54,007 nt of DNA from Gammaproteobacteria bacterium (lineage in GTDB: Bacteria > Pseudomonadota > Gammaproteobacteria > SZUA-229), in the NCBI GenBank assembly GCA_022340645.1, contig JAJDNP010000169.1, positions 1-54,007 on the forward strand, written 5' to 3'. Each line of letters opens with the position of its first letter. The first letter of the stretch is position 1. Shown here piece by piece: positions 24,573 to 34,368 of this stretch. The position numbers were made by a program, and so were the translations under genes. Below the pieces are notes generated by a model, which saw only the letters and a program-made list of their open reading frames with translations, had not been told where the DNA came from and did no database searches.

Positions 24573-25307
24573 CTAAAACTTCAGGTAGGCACCGGCGAAG
24601 ACACCGTCAAACGATAAATCAGTATTGGTGTCTGACACATCATCCAGAGTATATTGCGATTTGCGGTAACCGGCTTCAACACCGACCAGGAAACTGGTGG
24701 TATACGACACTTTTGCGATGAAGTCAGATACAGTGCTGCCGTCATAAGATATATAACTCAATTCGCCGCTGACAGTCAGGTCGGGCCAGGGTGTTGCGCC
24801 AACCATTGCATATAGCATCGGTACGGTTTCATCAACAGAGTCAGTTGTTGTCGGACTCCCGGTTGCAGAAATCGTATAGTCAACTTTTATCTTGCGAATA
24901 TCAAGACCGATATCCAGGCTGACGACATTATCCAGAATTTCGTAATAGGCGTATAAATCCAGGGTTTCCATGGAAAAGTCGTTTGTTACGTTACCATTAT
25001 AATCTGTTCCATTAAATCTGAAATTTGCAATGCCACTGCCGGATTGATCCATAGTGGTTTTCATTAACTTCACATTGGGAATGAGAGGGACGGGGTGCTC
25101 TAACGTGGCAAATAAATATCCCTGTGATTCATCACCCCAGAATAATTGATTGTTGATGTCAACGGCAGATGGGTCGCCAATCTTTTCTATGGTACCGCTG
25201 GGTGACTGGTTCCATACACCGCCACCGACAGAAACAGACAGTGTATCAGCATTGGCTGTAAAAGAAGCTGTTAATGCCAGTGTGAAAAATAATTGTTTAA
25301 TCTTCAT
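24573..25307 (-). CDS. TIGR04219-type outer-membrane beta-barrel protein
   Basis: A 244-residue protein with signal peptide MKIKQLFFTLALTASFTANA, then alternating beta strands typical of an outer-membrane barrel. DTLSVSVGGGVWNQSPSGTI followed by FWGDESQGYLFATLEHPVP is characteristic of the TIGR04219 family, whose members are small gammaproteobacterial barrels of unknown function. The protein ends in YLKF, the C-terminal Phe that BAM recognises. It is monocistronic, with a 620-bp upstream gap. Confidence 0.85.
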   Translation of the reverse strand: MKIKQLFFTLALTASFTANADTLSVSVGGGVWNQSPSGTIEKIGDPSAVDINNQLFWGDESQGYLFATLEHPVPLIPNVKLMKTTMDQSGSGIANFRFNGTDYNGNVTNDFSMETLDLYAYYEILDNVVSLDIGLDIRKIKVDYTISATGSPTTTDSVDETVPMLYAMVGATPWPDLTVSGELSYISYDGSTVSDFIAKVSYTTSFLVGVEAGYRKSQYTLDDVSDTNTDLSFDGVFAGAYLKF

Positions 25308-25891
25308 GAATATGCCACTTTAAAGTAATGATAACGGGAGAAGTTTAGTTAAATTATTTATGGATAATAGTACAGATAATGCAGTCTGCAGTGATTTAAA
25401 CAGGCAATTTGCAGAGAATTGCGATGCGATTACAACAAATTATATTTTATTACCCTGCAAATGCTGGTTGTCGAGGAAATAAACTCGTTGATTCAGTATG
25501 TTACCTGCTTTTCAGAAATAATGAAATTCATATTGAACAGTTACTGTCGGGGATTTTTTGCTGACGAGTAACGAAAATTTATTTACGCGGACAGCAGTAT
25601 CCGGCGCAGCAGGGAGATGGTGCTTAAGCCAAACGGCTGTTCCCGCTGACAGGCTGATAAATTATAACGTTTGTGTTTTGATATGCCGCATAACCAGCTC
25701 ACTTGCTACCCTGGCAGTTTTGCTGATTAATGGAAACAGCATGGTTTCACACCTTAAGTCAGGGGGTTATCTTTTCAAGCAGGTACGAATTTATTCAGAC
25801 ATCGTATTTCTGGCTGTGCGAGTAAATATTTAACTTTCTGCCATTTTCAATTAAGGCGGTTTAGCTGACTTTTCATCATTCTTTAATATAC
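25308..25891. other. Long intergenic region with a degenerate REP-like half-element
   Basis: No supported gene is seen. Bases 25779-25800 resemble one arm of the REP-like family (GGTACGAATTTATTCAGAC), but the partner arm is decayed: 25812-25832 has only a fragment, TGTGCGAGTAAAT. A 91-codon plus-strand frame at 25558-25833 spans this decayed element and has no protein features. The 3' end of the gap holds the promoter of the next operon. Confidence 0.55.
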
Positions 25892-25919
25892 TTGATCGAA
25901 TATAAAGACGAAATATACA
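25892..25919 (+). promoter_or_regulatory. Predicted sigma70-type promoter of the envelope-machine operon
   Basis: TTGATC (25892-25897) is followed after 16 nt by TATACA (25914-25919). This gives a start near 25926. The GTG at 25930 would then be almost leaderless, so the ATG at 25954 or 25969 is the more likely start of the first gene. The region is AT-rich and precedes nine tightly packed genes, so this probably drives the whole operon. Confidence 0.55.
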
Positions 25920-25953
25920 TCGTTCATTTGTGTATGCAGACCAGGTAGTTGTT

Positions 25954-26538
25954 ATGTTGAGTGAAGCCATGATTAATCTTCGCCAGGTTAATCTTCTAAA
26001 AAATAAATTTCCGGGAATTAAATTACTGTGGCTGGTAATTTTTTCTTTAAGCTCGTTGCCCCTGTCAGCACTGGCAGAAGAAATCAACAGGGGCCAGATT
26101 AAAGGCCTGGATGAACAGGTTCAGGATATTAAAAAGGACGTCCTGGCACTGACTTCAGAGTTATCACTACTTGAAGAAAAACTGCTGTTTCCTTCGAACA
26201 CGCAGGTTTCACTCTTCGTTTCTTTGAAAGGCGACAAGGACTTTGTGCTCGATTCGATGCAGATAAAACTGGACAATAAAGTCGTTGCTCAACATCTTTA
26301 TACTTACAAGGAAATTGAAGCGCTAAATGCGGGCGGTGTACAACGTATATACACTGGCAACATCAAAACAGGTGATCACAATCTGGTGGCGAGTTTTATC
26401 GGCCGCGGGTCATCGGGTACTGAATATCAACGAAATGGGAACTACACAGTAAACAAGGCGGTCGGGCCCAGGTTTGTAGAAATACAAATTACGGGCAGCA
26501 GCGCATCTGATCAGACGGTCTCATTTAAAGACTGGTAG
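25954..26538 (+). CDS. Periplasmic coiled-coil protein, first gene of the envelope-machine operon
   Basis: A protein of about 195 residues. The frame opens at GTG 25930; ATG 25954 and 25969 are better placed behind the promoter, and I use 25954. After a signal/anchor segment (LLWLVIFSLSSLPLSALAEE) comes a short heptad-like coil, IKGLDEQVQDIKKDVLALTSELSLLEEKLL. A beta-rich C domain follows (VSLFVSLKGDKDFVLDSMQI... to the end). I do not recognise a named family, though similar proteins are sometimes labelled AraC-type without DNA-binding features, which I reject. It lies 2 bp before the TPR gene, so it is translationally linked to the complex. Confidence 0.7.
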   Translation: MLSEAMINLRQVNLLKNKFPGIKLLWLVIFSLSSLPLSALAEEINRGQIKGLDEQVQDIKKDVLALTSELSLLEEKLLFPSNTQVSLFVSLKGDKDFVLDSMQIKLDNKVVAQHLYTYKEIEALNAGGVQRIYTGNIKTGDHNLVASFIGRGSSGTEYQRNGNYTVNKAVGPRFVEIQITGSSASDQTVSFKDW

Positions 26539-26540
26539 AC

Positions 26541-28691
26541 ATGTTGTTTCGTTTCATACTTCTGCTGCCTGCATTTCTATGCAGCCTGTCTGCATATGCG
26601 GCAAGCAGTTTAACCAATGTTGAGCTGCGAGATTTATTTTTCGGCGAAGTCCTGTATTACGCCTACCAGGATAACTATTTCGAAGCCTTATCCAGGCTTG
26701 ATGCTGAGTTGTCGCAGTATTATGCGCTCGACGAGTCCACGCTCGATCCCTTATCTCTGAATCTTGGCCAGGCAGAATTTTCCGTTGGCGATATTGAGCT
26801 TCAATACCGGATGAATCAGCGCGCAGAAAAAGCCATCCGGGCTGTACTGGGAAAAGGCGTTGATCTGGCAACGCGCAACCAGGCAGCGTTGGCACTGGCG
26901 CGCATGTTTTATCGAAAAAATGATGCCGTAAGCGCTTTATATGCACTGGACTATATACGCGATGATGTTGAGGAAAACTCGCCGGACCTGCTGCGCGGCG
27001 AGGAGCCGGAAAACTTCAGCACGGAGGTGGCCTATTTGCGGGCACTGGCCAGTATTGACACCGGGCAGTTCAGTGAAGCAGTTAAGATACTTCAGTCGTT
27101 ACGAAATGAAAAATCACTGAAAGGATTCGTTTTATACAACCTGGGTATTGCCCTTATTCAGGACGGCAAAGAGGCAGAAGGCATAGCCGTATTCGATGAG
27201 CTGGGACAGCTTGATACTAATGATAACGCGATACTGGCAATAAAAGATAAAGCCAATCTGAAACTGGCATACCGTTTTCTTGATAATGGAAACGCCAGGC
27301 AGGCGCGGACATATTTTGAGCGTATACGTCTTGATGGCCCTTTTTCAGATAAAGCATTGCTTGGCGCTGGCTGGGCCGCTGTTGCGCAGGGACGATATGA
27401 TCGTGCACTGGTGCCATGGTCAATTCTGCACGAGCGCGGTGAAACAAATGACTCGGTACAGGAAGTATTGATGGCTGTGCCATATGCCTATGGAAAATTG
27501 AAGGCATACGGCAACGCGGCCAACCTGTACGATTATGCCATGAAGGTTTTTGCTCGTGAGATTGAAAGTCTGGATGATTCTATTAAATCAATTCGCACAG
27601 GCAAGTTGCTTACTGCCTTGCTCGATGAAAGATCTGAAGTTGATAAGAACTGGGTAGTTAATTTACGTAATCTTCCTGACACCCCTGAAACACGTTATTT
27701 ACTGGAATTGATGGCATCAAATGACTTTCAAAGTTCCTATAAGAATTACACTGATCTTGCTGCATTGCATCATCACCTGGATAAGTGGCTTGATGATTTG
27801 AGAGTTTTTGAGGAGATGATAGATATCAGGCGCGCTTACCAGGAGCCTTTGTTGCCTGTAGTTGAGGAAAAGTTTAAAAAAATAGATGCCAGAATAAAAT
27901 TGCGACTGGAACAGCGCAACAGCCTGGCGATAAAACTGAAAAATATGTTAATAGCGCCACGGCCAGAATACCTGGCGACGGCTGATGAGCGTATCGCGAT
28001 GGAGCGCATCAGTGTTCTTGAAGAATATATAAAGGCACATCCACGGGATGTCGGCGAAGAGTTTATTCAGCGTGTTAAACGCCTGCGCGGCGTTATATTA
28101 TGGTCTATACAGAGTGATTATGATCAAAGATTAACGGATGCATACAATCATTTGATAGATCTTGATGAACTGATCAAGGAGCTTAACACCAGGTATCAGT
28201 CGTTTATACGTACCCGTCAGGCCGCAACCCAAAGTTATGATGGTTATTCCATACCCATTCGCCAGTTCAGAACCCGGCTGTTCGACGCACAAAGGAAACT
28301 CAAGGGTGTGATGGCGAAACAGGGACGCGTGCTGGAAACCATGGCGATTAATGAACTGGACCAGCGTCGTAAACGGCTTGAAGAATATCAGATTAAAGCA
28401 CGATTTGCGCTGGCGGAAAGTTATGACCGGGCGACAAAAGCGCAGCTGGATGAGGAGATTGAAAAACAGCGCAAGTTACACGAATCCAGGCAAACAGAGA
28501 ACGTAAACCAGACTGTGAACCAGCAAGAGGAATCTCAGGCGGAAAATGCGTCACAACAGGTAAATGATTCAGAACAGGCAACCAAAGAACAGAACACAGT
28601 AGCGGATGAGCCGGCTGCCGTAGATGAAGCTGCAACGCAGGACGCCTCTGAAGCGTCATCATCTAACGAAGACTCATCTGCCGACAGATAA
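26541..28691 (+). CDS. Large exported TPR/coiled-coil protein
   Basis: A 716-residue protein with signal peptide MLFRFILLLPAFLCSLSAYA. Residues 30-330 carry TPR-like helix pairs (for example LRALASIDTGQFSEAVKILQ and LYNLGIALIQDGKEAEGIAV). The middle and C-terminal part is long helical, rich in Glu, Lys and Arg. The last 60 residues are Gln/Glu/Ser-rich and probably disordered. It is probably a periplasmic scaffold, since TPRs bind proteins rather than catalyse. The start is 2 bp after the previous stop, and the C terminus nearly touches the next gene (28691 versus 28699). Confidence 0.8.
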   Translation: MLFRFILLLPAFLCSLSAYAASSLTNVELRDLFFGEVLYYAYQDNYFEALSRLDAELSQYYALDESTLDPLSLNLGQAEFSVGDIELQYRMNQRAEKAIRAVLGKGVDLATRNQAALALARMFYRKNDAVSALYALDYIRDDVEENSPDLLRGEEPENFSTEVAYLRALASIDTGQFSEAVKILQSLRNEKSLKGFVLYNLGIALIQDGKEAEGIAVFDELGQLDTNDNAILAIKDKANLKLAYRFLDNGNARQARTYFERIRLDGPFSDKALLGAGWAAVAQGRYDRALVPWSILHERGETNDSVQEVLMAVPYAYGKLKAYGNAANLYDYAMKVFAREIESLDDSIKSIRTGKLLTALLDERSEVDKNWVVNLRNLPDTPETRYLLELMASNDFQSSYKNYTDLAALHHHLDKWLDDLRVFEEMIDIRRAYQEPLLPVVEEKFKKIDARIKLRLEQRNSLAIKLKNMLIAPRPEYLATADERIAMERISVLEEYIKAHPRDVGEEFIQRVKRLRGVILWSIQSDYDQRLTDAYNHLIDLDELIKELNTRYQSFIRTRQAATQSYDGYSIPIRQFRTRLFDAQRKLKGVMAKQGRVLETMAINELDQRRKRLEEYQIKARFALAESYDRATKAQLDEEIEKQRKLHESRQTENVNQTVNQQEESQAENASQQVNDSEQATKEQNTVADEPAAVDEAATQDASEASSSNEDSSADR

Positions 28692-28698
28692 GAATGCC

Positions 28699-31600
28699 AT
28701 GCGGATCAATCTCATAACATTACCGGCTGTTATCACGACATGTATGTTGCTGGCTTCCTGTGTTACCACAAGTACTAAAGGCACGCTGGCAAGTCTGAGT
28801 GATATCAAGTTCGTGGTGAAACAGGAAAAAGTTGATGATAGCCTGGAAAAAGCCATGATCAGTTATCAGAAGTTTCTCGAAGAAACGCCTGAAACAAAGG
28901 TGACACCGGAAGCATTGCGCCGCCTGGCAGATCTTAAAATTCAAAAAGAGTACTCCGTTGCAGACATAAAGCAGGCGCAACTGGCCGCAGAAGGCAGTTC
29001 ACCAGAGCAAGTCGCGGAGGATGAATTGCCCGCTGCCAAATCCGGTACCGCAACACCTGTTAAGGACAGCGCTGCCCAGGCTACCGATATGAAAACGCCT
29101 GATACCAGTTTTATACCTGTTGCAGCAGATAACAGTACACAGGACTTAACTGCTAACAATAGCCCCATTGCTGATTTAAGTGAGAGTGAAAAAGCATTTA
29201 GTGAACGTGCCGGTAAAAAAATCGACCTCGGAGACCACGCTAATATCAAGCCGGTTGCGCCTGGGGAGCAGCCGAAAGATGCTGCCGACTTACAGGCAGC
29301 CGGTGCAAAAGAAGCGATAGAACTATATAAGGGACTGCTGAAAAAATATCCGTTGTTTGAACGCAATGACCAGGTGCTTTACCAGTTATCCCGCGCTTAT
29401 GAGGAAACAGGCGAGGTCGATATTGCAATGACGACGCTTGAGCAGTTAATCAGCAAGTACCCGCAATCACGGCACATTGACGAAGCCCAGTTCCGCCGCG
29501 CGGAATACTTTTTTACCCGTAAGAAGTATCTGGATGCGGAAGAGTCTTACCAGTCAGTAATCAATGCGGGGATAGGCTCAGAGTACTATGAACTTGCCCT
29601 GTACAAACAGGGTTGGGCTTATTTTAAGCAGGAAATGTATGAGGAAGCATTAAAGGATTACATCAGCATGCTGGACTATAAAGTCGATAATGGTTATGAA
29701 CTCGATAATATAGAAAACAAAATAGAGAAAAAGCGTATCGATGATACCTACAGGGTAATCAGCCTGAGTTTTTCTTATCTTGGCGGTGCTGACGCCATTG
29801 TCGAGTTTTTTGATAAACATGGCCATCGTTTTTATGAAGCAAGTATCTACAGTCACCTGGGCGAATATTATTTAACCAAGCGGCGTTATGCTGATGCTGC
29901 AAGTTCATACCAGGCATATATCGATCGTAATCCAGTTTCCAGAGAATCGCCTTATTTCAGTATCAGGATTATCGAAATTTATAAACAGGGCGGCTTCCCT
30001 CGCCTGGTGGTTGATGCCAAACGAGAGTTTTCGAAAACCTATGCACTGCAGGCAAATTACTGGACGTTCTTTGATATCAATGAACATCCAACCGTGCTGG
30101 CGTTTTTGAAATCGAACCTGATAGACCTGGCAAACCATTATCATGCCCTGTATCAGGACAAGCGTTTGCAAAAACAAAAAGAAGAACATTACCAGGAAGC
30201 AATATACTGGTATCGTCAATACCTGGCATCCTTCCCGGAAGAAAAGGATGCACCAAAACTTAATAACCAGCTTGCCGGATTGCTGCTTGAGCACAAGGAC
30301 TACCTGGCCGCGGCAACGGAATATGAGCGTACCGCGTATAATTATCCTACGCATGAAGCTTCAGCTGAAGCAGGTTATGCTGCGGTATTTGCCTATCGAG
30401 AATACCTGAAAGTCGCAAACCAGGCGCAGCACAATATCATTAAGCGTGAAATAATTCGCAGTTCACTCAAGTTTGCAGATTTTTTCCCAACACATAAACA
30501 TGCGGCGGTGGTGCTTGTTGCTGCAGTCGATGACCTGTATTCACTTCGGGATTATGAGCAGGCGATTCTCTATGGGCAAAAGGCAATCAGGCTTTATCCC
30601 AATGCCGACACAAAACTGCTGCGCTCTGCATGGATGGTTGTGGCGCATGCTTCATTTGACCTGGCGAAATATAAAGAAGCGGAAGAAGCATATACGAATA
30701 CACTGGCACTTACTGACAAGAATGATAAAAGCTATGAATCGCTGACCGAGAACCTTGCAGCATCAGTCTACAAACAGGGCGAGCAGGCGCGCACACTGGG
30801 TGATCACAAGACGGCAGCGGAACATTTCCTGCGTGTCGCAAAAGTTGCACCTAACTCGAAGATACGGCCTACCGCGGAATATGATGCAGCCGCTTCATTG
30901 ATCGTATTAAAAGAGTGGGCAACAGTCGCAACGGTACTTGAAGGCTTCAGAAAACTCTATCCAGAGCATGATTTGCAAAAAGATATTACCAAAAAGCTGG
31001 CCATAGTTTACAAGGAAGATGGTAAATACCTGAGATCAGCAGCGGAATTTGAACGTATAGAAAAAGAAAATCCTAAAGATGAAGCATTACGCCGCGAAGC
31101 ATTAAACCAGGCGGCTGAATTATATGAAATGGCTGAAGACAAAACAAAAGCCTTGCTGGTATATCAAAAACTGGTGGATTATTTCCCCAAGCCTGTCGAA
31201 GATAGTATCGAGGTACATCAGAAAATTGCGGATATTTATCTGACACAGGATAAACAGAAGCAATACATAGCCGAGCTTAAGAAAATTGTTGCTGCTGATG
31301 CTGCTGGTGGTAAAGGACGTACCAACCGCACTAAATACCTTGCCGCGAAAGCGTCGCTGGTTCTGGCCGAGCCTAAACTTAAAGCATTCAAACAGGTGGC
31401 GCTGGTAAAACCTTTTAAAAAGAACCTGAAGAAAAAGAAACAGCGCATGCGTGATGCAATCGACACCTATACCAGGCTAGTGGAATATCAGGTGGGTGAT
31501 GTGACAGCGGCAGCAACTTATTACATTGCTGAAATTTATTATGAGTTCAGTGTTGCCTTAATAAATTCAGAAAGGCCGGATAATCTAAATGCTGAAGAAC

Positions 31601-32022
31601 TGGAACAATATGAGCTGGTGATTGAAGATCAGGCTTATCCGTTCGAAGAAAAAGCCATCAATGTTCACGAGAAAAATATGGAGCTTCTTGATGTCGGTGT
31701 TTATAACGAATGGATAGACAGGAGTATCGCCAAACTGGCCAAACTGGTCCCGGCCCGTTATGGCAAATCCGAACAGGATAGTCTTGTTGTCGCCATGATT
31801 CAGCCGTCTCAAACAGGGAATGATAAAGCAAAGCAGAATGACAACAATAAAACTGGCAATGCAGAGGATACAGACAACAGGGTAAACCAGCATGAGGAAC
31901 TGCCGCAGTCGCAGCAGGAAGCGGAACCGCAGGGGGACGCGCAGGAAAAAGTTCAGGAAAATGCTATAAAACAGGAAACAGCAGCAGCATGGGCTACGGA
32001 ACAGGCTCAAACAGTTGAGTAG
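28699..32022 (+). CDS. Giant TPR lipoprotein
   Basis: A lipoprotein of 1107 residues. The frame opens earlier (28624) but would overlap the TPR gene. The ATG at 28699 gives MRINLITLPAVITTCMLLASC with the lipobox LASC. After a low-complexity linker (about residues 60-190) come at least ten TPR-like repeats, such as LYQLSRAYEETGEVDIAMTT, FRRAEYFFTRKKYLDAEESY and AWMVVAHASFDLAKYKEAEE. The last 120 residues are basic then Gln/Glu-rich. I infer an outer-membrane-anchored scaffold reaching into the periplasm, working with the other TPR partners. Myxococcus gliding and TtpC-type TonB2 systems also use TPR partners, but no sequence identity to either is claimed. Confidence 0.85.
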   Translation: MRINLITLPAVITTCMLLASCVTTSTKGTLASLSDIKFVVKQEKVDDSLEKAMISYQKFLEETPETKVTPEALRRLADLKIQKEYSVADIKQAQLAAEGSSPEQVAEDELPAAKSGTATPVKDSAAQATDMKTPDTSFIPVAADNSTQDLTANNSPIADLSESEKAFSERAGKKIDLGDHANIKPVAPGEQPKDAADLQAAGAKEAIELYKGLLKKYPLFERNDQVLYQLSRAYEETGEVDIAMTTLEQLISKYPQSRHIDEAQFRRAEYFFTRKKYLDAEESYQSVINAGIGSEYYELALYKQGWAYFKQEMYEEALKDYISMLDYKVDNGYELDNIENKIEKKRIDDTYRVISLSFSYLGGADAIVEFFDKHGHRFYEASIYSHLGEYYLTKRRYADAASSYQAYIDRNPVSRESPYFSIRIIEIYKQGGFPRLVVDAKREFSKTYALQANYWTFFDINEHPTVLAFLKSNLIDLANHYHALYQDKRLQKQKEEHYQEAIYWYRQYLASFPEEKDAPKLNNQLAGLLLEHKDYLAAATEYERTAYNYPTHEASAEAGYAAVFAYREYLKVANQAQHNIIKREIIRSSLKFADFFPTHKHAAVVLVAAVDDLYSLRDYEQAILYGQKAIRLYPNADTKLLRSAWMVVAHASFDLAKYKEAEEAYTNTLALTDKNDKSYESLTENLAASVYKQGEQARTLGDHKTAAEHFLRVAKVAPNSKIRPTAEYDAAASLIVLKEWATVATVLEGFRKLYPEHDLQKDITKKLAIVYKEDGKYLRSAAEFERIEKENPKDEALRREALNQAAELYEMAEDKTKALLVYQKLVDYFPKPVEDSIEVHQKIADIYLTQDKQKQYIAELKKIVAADAAGGKGRTNRTKYLAAKASLVLAEPKLKAFKQVALVKPFKKNLKKKKQRMRDAIDTYTRLVEYQVGDVTAAATYYIAEIYYEFSVALINSERPDNLNAEELEQYELVIEDQAYPFEEKAINVHEKNMELLDVGVYNEWIDRSIAKLAKLVPARYGKSEQDSLVVAMIQPSQTGNDKAKQNDNNKTGNAEDTDNRVNQHEELPQSQQEAEPQGDAQEKVQENAIKQETAAAWATEQAQTVE

Positions 32023-32051
32023 GACTCTGGGTTTTATAGCTGGAGAGGCAC

Positions 32052-32651
32052 ATGACAGCGGTATTGCATAAGCTTTTTATCATTATTTCATGCGTGATGT
32101 TATTTTCCTGTACAGGCAGTAATGTTATGCAGGGTGGTGACAGCGCGCTGCTGGGCAGCAATTTAAGTTATATTGATGTTGATTCAGACGTCGAATCTGA
32201 TTTCAATAGCGCGGTTGTGCTCATACAGCAGGAAAAATATTCACAGGCAATCGATGTGTTGAAATCGGTTATTGAACGTGAGCAGCGTTTGCCTGCGCCC
32301 TATGTCAACCTTGCAATCGCCTATAACAGGTCCGGCAATAGCAAGGAAGCTGAAGCAAACCTGATTAGCGCTTTAAAGCTGGATATTGGTGACCCGGTGG
32401 CAAACAATGAGCTTGGTCTTCTGTACCGCAAAGCCGGAAAATTTAAAGCCGCACACACCGCCTATAGCAATGCAATCAGGCAGCATCCCGATTACCTGCC
32501 CGCAAAGAGAAACCTCGGTGTTTTATGTGACCTGTATATGCATGATTACCAATGTGCGCTAGAACAGTATGAAGCTTACCTTGAGCAGAAACCCGATGAC
32601 AGCACAGTTGCTATCTGGATTGCTGATGTAAAAAGCCGGCTTGATAAATAG
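32052..32651 (+). CDS. TPR lipoprotein
   Basis: A 199-residue lipoprotein with lipobox FSC (MTAVLHKLFIIISCVMLFSC). Three or four TPR units follow, including FNSAVVLIQQEKYSQAIDVL, VNLAIAYNRSGNSKEAEANL and NELGLLYRKAGKFKAAHTAY. The ATG is preceded by GGAGAGG. Its size and design resemble PilF/PilW-like pilotins and TPR lipoproteins of secretion systems, but the context (energised complex) suggests a scaffold or assembly factor here. Confidence 0.85.
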   Translation: MTAVLHKLFIIISCVMLFSCTGSNVMQGGDSALLGSNLSYIDVDSDVESDFNSAVVLIQQEKYSQAIDVLKSVIEREQRLPAPYVNLAIAYNRSGNSKEAEANLISALKLDIGDPVANNELGLLYRKAGKFKAAHTAYSNAIRQHPDYLPAKRNLGVLCDLYMHDYQCALEQYEAYLEQKPDDSTVAIWIADVKSRLDK

Positions 32652-32743
32652 GTATTGAAAGCAGGATATGCCAACAACAAATATCATTAAAAAATACACG
32701 TGTAAGTGTTATTTGCGAAAAGATTCTGGCTGGTACTGACAAT

Positions 32744-33037
32744 ATGATAATTAAAGCTATACTCAAAGTGATCCTGTTCTGGCTACTGCTGCAAACAGTG
32801 GCTTTGGCTGAGAATAAAAAGGTCGATACTGAAGTAAAAGAATTATCGGGGATTTCAATTATCGGCAATAAGGAAGCACCTAAATCACTTTATATTGTGC
32901 CCTGGCAGAATTCTGAAGTTGGTGTTGCGACAAGTCTTAACTCTGGATTACTGGACGACAGTATGCGGCCTGTTGATAGAGAAGTGTTGTCGCGCGAACT
33001 TGATTTTTATGAATTAAGTCATGGAAAAAATCCGTAA
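32744..33037 (+). CDS. Small exported protein with GNKEAPKSLYIVPW motif
   Basis: A 97-residue protein with signal peptide MIIKAILKVILFWLLLQTVALA. The mature part is distinctive: ISIIGNKEAPKSLYIVPWQN, then LLDDSMRPVDREVLSRELDFY. I recall small proteins with this 'GN.E.PK.LYIVPW' signature next to ExbB/ExbD genes of unknown function, recalled rather than checked. It sits between a TPR lipoprotein and the ExbB gene, suggesting it is an accessory part of the motor, perhaps joining channel and scaffold. Confidence 0.7.
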   Translation: MIIKAILKVILFWLLLQTVALAENKKVDTEVKELSGISIIGNKEAPKSLYIVPWQNSEVGVATSLNSGLLDDSMRPVDREVLSRELDFYELSHGKNP

Positions 33038-33127
33038 TAGAAAGAATTACCATAAAACATATAACAACAATCAAATACTAATTTAACGTCCTGTTTTTAA
33101 ACAGAGATTCATAATATTGAGGAGTAC

Positions 33128-33796
33128 ATGATGGAGACAATCCAGACTATTGTGCAGTTTTTCCAGACCGGCGGTACCTTTATGTACCCGATCCTGATTG
33201 TCTTTGCTTTTGGTGTTGCGATATGCATAGAACGATTTACAAAACTATCAGTGATTCGCAAGGCCAACAAAGAAGTGTGGGACAGAGTCTATCCATTTCT
33301 GGATGAAGGCGATTTTAACGGCGCGCGAGATTCCATTGCGAATAGCGAATCGACTATCGCGAGTTTATTGAACATGGGCCTGTCACGACAGGGTTCAGTA
33401 CGACGGCGTGATGATATCGAGATTGCCATGGAAGAAAGCATGATGGAAATCATTCCAACGCTTGAAAAGCGCACACCCTATATTGCACTGTTTGCGAATA
33501 TCTGCACCTTGCTCGGTCTGCTCGGAACGATTATGGGTCTGATCGAAGCGTTTACCGCTGTTGCCAACGCCGATCCGGCCGAAAAAGCGGATATGTTGTC
33601 CGCCAGTATTTCTGTGGCAATGAATACCACCGCTTTCGGTTTGATGGCGGCTATTCCGTTGCTGATTACTCATGCAATGATCTCATCAAAAACAGGTGAA
33701 ATTATTGATAGCCTTGAAATGGCCTCGGTTAAAACACTGAATATTATTTCTGATTTCGGCAAACGTCAGGCGTCATTGACATCCAGTAACGGCTAG
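33128..33796 (+). CDS. exbB: TolQ/ExbB/MotA-type ion channel protein
   Basis: A 222-residue inner-membrane protein with three transmembrane helices. The first is FMYPILIVFAFGVAICIERF (residues 18-37). The last two lie in TPYIALFANICTLLGLLGTIMGLIEAF and AMNTTAFGLMAAIPLLITHAM and hold the family's ion-path residues. GAGGAG precedes the double ATG at 33128 and 33131. It should form the pentameric stator channel used with the two following ExbD-like proteins. The symbol is generic; it could equally be called tolQ or aglR. Confidence 0.9.
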   Translation: MMETIQTIVQFFQTGGTFMYPILIVFAFGVAICIERFTKLSVIRKANKEVWDRVYPFLDEGDFNGARDSIANSESTIASLLNMGLSRQGSVRRRDDIEIAMEESMMEIIPTLEKRTPYIALFANICTLLGLLGTIMGLIEAFTAVANADPAEKADMLSASISVAMNTTAFGLMAAIPLLITHAMISSKTGEIIDSLEMASVKTLNIISDFGKRQASLTSSNG

Positions 33797-33801
33797 CAAT
33801 A

Positions 33802-34368
33802 ATGGCTAGAAGGCATCATTACAGACGTACTCAAAAAGAGGCGCCTGAATTAAATATTACAACCTTCCTCAACCTGATGGTTGTGCTTGTACCGTTCCTG
33901 CTGATTACTGCGGTATTCTCTCGCATTACAGTAATGGAATTAAGCATACCCACCGGCGCTGGCGGTACCAGCAGCGAACAGCAGTTGAGTATCGAGGTTA
34001 TTGTCCGCCAGAAGGGTCTCGAAATAAGCAATGGCAGACAGGTGCTGGCCAGATTTCCGCTGCTTAAACCGGAACAGGTTGTTACCGCAGCTAATGCTGA
34101 TGAGGGTGCAGGCGACGTCGAAAAAGATATAAGCAAGCGCTATGATCTTAAAACGCTTTCTAAATACCTGACAGAGATAAAGTCTAAATATCCAGATAAA
34201 ACCGATGCAATTGTCCTGATGGAACCAGACATTGAATATCGGGTACTGATTAGCGTGATGGATGCTGTGCGTTCATCGTTTGTTCGTCACCAGGGTGCAG
34301 AAGGTGAAGCAGACGTTCTGCAACAGCTGGTTCTATTCCCGGATATTTCTATTGGTGATGCGCCATGA
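33802..34368 (+). CDS. ExbD/TolR-like protein lacking the conserved membrane Asp
   Basis: A 188-residue protein of the ExbD/TolR family with one N-terminal membrane helix and a periplasmic domain. The helix reads LNITTFLNLMVVLVPFLLIT (residues 18-37). Where ExbD and TolR have the ion-carrying Asp ('FLD', as in 'LDVVLVLL'), there is Asn24. It starts 5 bp after the exbB stop and overlaps the next ExbD gene by four bases. It may be a structural partner to the second, Asp-bearing ExbD. The periplasmic part contains a longer insert (about residues 85-115) than standard ExbD, including VVTAANADEGAGDVEKDISK. Confidence 0.85.
   Translation: MARRHHYRRTQKEAPELNITTFLNLMVVLVPFLLITAVFSRITVMELSIPTGAGGTSSEQQLSIEVIVRQKGLEISNGRQVLARFPLLKPEQVVTAANADEGAGDVEKDISKRYDLKTLSKYLTEIKSKYPDKTDAIVLMEPDIEYRVLISVMDAVRSSFVRHQGAEGEADVLQQLVLFPDISIGDAP

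Noticed and set aside
25558-25833. 91-codon plus-strand frame in the gap before the motor operon
   Set aside because: It runs over a decayed REP-like element, has no protein features and no ribosome site.
25930-26538. AraC-type regulator label for the first motor-operon gene
   Set aside because: It has a signal peptide and coiled coil, with no AraC DNA-binding helices.
28624-28698. N-terminal extension of the giant TPR lipoprotein
   Set aside because: It overlaps the preceding TPR gene and lies before a standard lipoprotein signal that starts at 28699.
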